Shown piece after piece: positions 6,643-8,062 of a stretch of 8,062 nt of DNA; the stretch's first letter is position 1; every line of letters begins with the position of its first letter. Source of the stretch: Nonlabens sp. (lineage in GTDB: Bacteria; Bacteroidota; Bacteroidia; Flavobacteriales; Flavobacteriaceae); the NCBI GenBank assembly GCA_030731685.1, contig JANQTO010000027.1, positions 1 through 8,062 on the forward strand. The letters are read 5' to 3'. Below the pieces are notes generated by a model. That model saw only the letters and a list, made by a program, of their open reading frames with translations, was not told the origin of the DNA and searched no databases. The position numbers and the translations under genes are program-made.

Positions 6643-6666
6643 GCTGATATGAGCTTCAGCTTTTTT
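6643..6666 (+). terminator. Weak candidate intrinsic terminator between the ketoacyl synthase and bioB
   Basis: A 5-bp stem GCTGA (6643-6647) / TCAGC (6656-6660) with an 8-base loop is followed immediately by six T residues (6661-6666). It lies 20 bases after the ketoacyl synthase stop and 29 bases before the bioB ATG. The stem is short, so termination is probably partial at best, and read-through into bioB is possible. Its presence suggests bioB may also have its own start of transcription. TACATTTA (6666-6673) is one base off the -7 consensus, but no -33 element accompanies it. Confidence 0.4.
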
Positions 6667-6694
6667 ACATTTACTACTTTATACATTCCACACT

Positions 6695-7783
6695 ATGAGA
6701 CACGACTGGACTAAGGAAGAGATTCTGGATATTTACAATAAGCCATTAATGGATTTGCTTTATGAAGCTGCCACTATACATAGAGCACAACATAATGCAA
6801 ATCAGGTACAAGTATCTACCTTACTGTCTATTAAAACCGGCGGTTGTCCTGAGGATTGTGGCTATTGCCCACAAGCAGCTCGTTACCATACAAACGTAGA
6901 AGGTAATGACCTGATGAGCGTACAGCAAGTAAAGGCTCAAGCGTTGCGTGCAAAATCAAGTGGTAGTTCCCGTGTTTGCATGGGTGCGGCATGGAGAAAC
7001 GTTAAGGATGGTCCAGAATTTGACCAAGTGCTTGAAATGGTACGCACCATCAACAAACTAGATATGGAAGTGTGCTGCACACTAGGTATGATTACAGAAA
7101 ATCAAGCGCATAGGCTGGCTGAAGCTGGGCTGTATGCTTACAATCACAACCTAGACAGCAGTGAAGAATATTACAAAGAAGTTATTTCTACCCGTGGTTA
7201 TCAAGACCGTTTAGACACGATAGATAATGTACGCAAGACAAACGTAACGGTTTGTAGTGGTGGTATTATAGGAATGGGCGAGAGCGATGAGGATCGTGCT
7301 GGTATGCTCGTGGCACTTGCAAGTTTAAGCCCGCAACCAGAGAGTACTCCTATTAATGCCCTTGTTGCAGTTGAGGGAACTCCTCTAGAAGAGCAACAAC
7401 CTGTATCCATTTGGGATATGATACGTATGGTAGCCACGACCAGAATCGTTATGCCACAAACCCAAGTAAGGTTAAGTGCAGGACGCACGCAAATGAGTAG
7501 AGAAGGGCAGGCAATGTGTTTCTTTGCTGGTGCAAATTCTATTTTTGCAGGAGATAAATTGCTTACCACACCTAATCCTGATGTGAACGAAGACATGGAA
7601 ATGTTTAAGTTGCTAGGATTGGAACCTATGAAACCCTTTGTGAAAAAGTCACAACCAGAAAGTGTAGAAGCACAATACTCTAAATATAAAGACGAAGGCG
7701 AGAAACCTAAATGGACGCGTCCTGAGCATAAAATAGAGCGTAACGAGCAGGCAAAAGCCGCCGCCAAAAAACTCAAAGTATAA
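6695..7783 (+). CDS. bioB: Biotin synthase BioB (radical SAM)
   Basis: BioB inserts sulfur into dethiobiotin to make biotin, the last step of the pathway, using a radical-SAM [4Fe-4S] cluster and a sacrificial [2Fe-2S] cluster. The radical-SAM motif is CPEDCGYC (51-58), giving cluster cysteines 51, 55 and 58. Second-cluster ligands by analogy with E. coli are Cys95 (RVCMGAAWR), Cys127 (EVCCTLGM), Cys187 (VCSGGIIGMGE) and Arg259 (VRLSAGR). Further hallmarks are YNHNLDSS (149-156), a Thr/Ser-rich segment around 211-229 and FFAGANSIFAGDKLLTTPNPD (276-296). All ligands are present. The 362-residue length is slightly over E. coli BioB (346), owing to a charged, lysine-rich tail (about 327-362) beyond the barrel. 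The ATG at 6695 gives MRHDWTKEEI, the typical family N-terminus. The gene is 71 bases downstream of the ketoacyl synthase, with a weak terminator-like hairpin between them. Confidence 0.98.
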   Translation: MRHDWTKEEILDIYNKPLMDLLYEAATIHRAQHNANQVQVSTLLSIKTGGCPEDCGYCPQAARYHTNVEGNDLMSVQQVKAQALRAKSSGSSRVCMGAAWRNVKDGPEFDQVLEMVRTINKLDMEVCCTLGMITENQAHRLAEAGLYAYNHNLDSSEEYYKEVISTRGYQDRLDTIDNVRKTNVTVCSGGIIGMGESDEDRAGMLVALASLSPQPESTPINALVAVEGTPLEEQQPVSIWDMIRMVATTRIVMPQTQVRLSAGRTQMSREGQAMCFFAGANSIFAGDKLLTTPNPDVNEDMEMFKLLGLEPMKPFVKKSQPESVEAQYSKYKDEGEKPKWTRPEHKIERNEQAKAAAKKLKV

Positions 7784-7791
7784 CACTTACG

Positions 7792-7807
7792 TATCTCTGC
7801 AGAGATA
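7792..7807. promoter_or_regulatory. Perfect 16-bp palindrome between bioB and the cupin-like gene
   Basis: TATCTCTGCAGAGATA is its own reverse complement and occupies the middle of the 42-base gap after bioB, ending 18 bases before the next ATG. It could be a dimeric regulator's operator or, in RNA, a 6-bp hairpin with a TGCA loop. It is followed by A residues rather than T on the + strand and has no U-run leftward either, so it is not a standard terminator in either direction. Confidence 0.45.
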
Positions 7808-7825
7808 AAAAACGTAGTTGCTAGT

Positions 7826-8062
7826 ATGTCATTAAACCTCAAACAAATTCCTAGAGTATCTACCATCTCTACGGCCGACTTTGTAAAGAACTACCTCAAG
7901 CCACAAAAGCCTGTGGTTATAGAGCGACTTACGCAAGACTGGCCGGCATATGAAAAATGGAACCTGCAATACATCAAGGAAGTTGCAGGCGACAAAACCG
8001 TACCGCTTTATGACGATAGACCGGTGAAGCATGACGAAGGTTTTAATCAAGCACATGCCGAA
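7826..8062 (+). CDS. Cupin-like (JmjC/cupin_8-type) domain protein, N-terminal part
   Basis: Only the first 79 codons are inside the window and no stop is reached. From the ATG at 7826 the protein begins MSLNLKQIPRVSTISTADFV, followed by KPQKPVVIERLTQDWPAYEKW (25-45) and AGDKTVPLYDDRP (54-66). The pattern of 'xxPVVI..L...WPA...W...Y' is the N-terminal signature of the cupin_8/JmjC-like family, whose better-known members are Fe(II)/2-oxoglutarate-dependent hydroxylases. The HxD...H iron-binding residues would lie beyond the right edge, so catalytic competence cannot be judged. It follows bioB on the same strand after 42 bases and could share its transcript, but no functional link to biotin is evident. 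Confidence 0.82.
   Translation, partial: MSLNLKQIPRVSTISTADFVKNYLKPQKPVVIERLTQDWPAYEKWNLQYIKEVAGDKTVPLYDDRPVKHDEGFNQAHAE

Noticed and set aside
7201..7866. A 221-codon open frame on the minus strand, antisense to bioB and the start of the cupin-like gene
   Set aside because: It lies opposite highly conserved BioB motifs, has low-complexity Ser/Cys-rich translation without domain features, and spans two real sense genes. It is a shadow of their codon usage.

Overview
The window looks like chromosomal DNA from a member of the Bacteroidetes, most likely a marine-type Flavobacteriaceae. The evidence is a secreted protein with a type IX secretion (T9SS) C-terminal sorting domain, a DUF2007/zinc-ribbon protein, start codons without clear Shine-Dalgarno sequences, moderately AT-rich DNA, and two copies of the palindrome CGCTTTCGCGAAAGCG. 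My impression is that this palindrome is over-represented in some Flavobacteriaceae. The genus is not determined.

The theme is biotin biosynthesis. On the left (15-3478, + strand) four genes are packed with overlapping ends: bioF (KAPA synthase), a small DUF2007/zinc-ribbon protein, bioD (dethiobiotin synthetase) and bioA (DAPA aminotransferase). The overlaps are 4, 8 and 4 bases, so this is almost certainly one translationally coupled operon. On the right (5511-7783, + strand) lie a FabF/FabB-like beta-ketoacyl synthase with an intact Cys-His-His triad and bioB (biotin synthase). BioF, BioA, BioD and BioB together cover every step from pimeloyl thioester to biotin. No bioC, bioH, bioG, bioI, bioW or bioZ is visible, so the pimeloyl source is not explained here. 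The ketoacyl synthase is the only local gene whose chemistry could contribute to it (inference).

Between the two blocks, on the opposite strand (5275-3572), lies a 567-residue T9SS-exported, fibronectin III-containing surface or secreted protein with no evident link to biotin. It converges on bioA. The 93-base gap and the end of its own coding region hold two back-to-back hairpins: one with a U-run in the leftward direction (3519-3543) and one with a U-run in the rightward direction (3553-3580). The 235-base gap between its start and the ketoacyl synthase (5276-5510) is divergent and must hold promoters for both directions; a Bacteroidetes-type candidate is visible for the leftward gene.

After bioB comes a 42-base gap containing a perfect 16-base palindrome, then the first 79 codons of a cupin-like (JmjC-type) protein that runs off the right edge. 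There are no RNA genes, insertion sequences, CRISPR arrays or phage genes.
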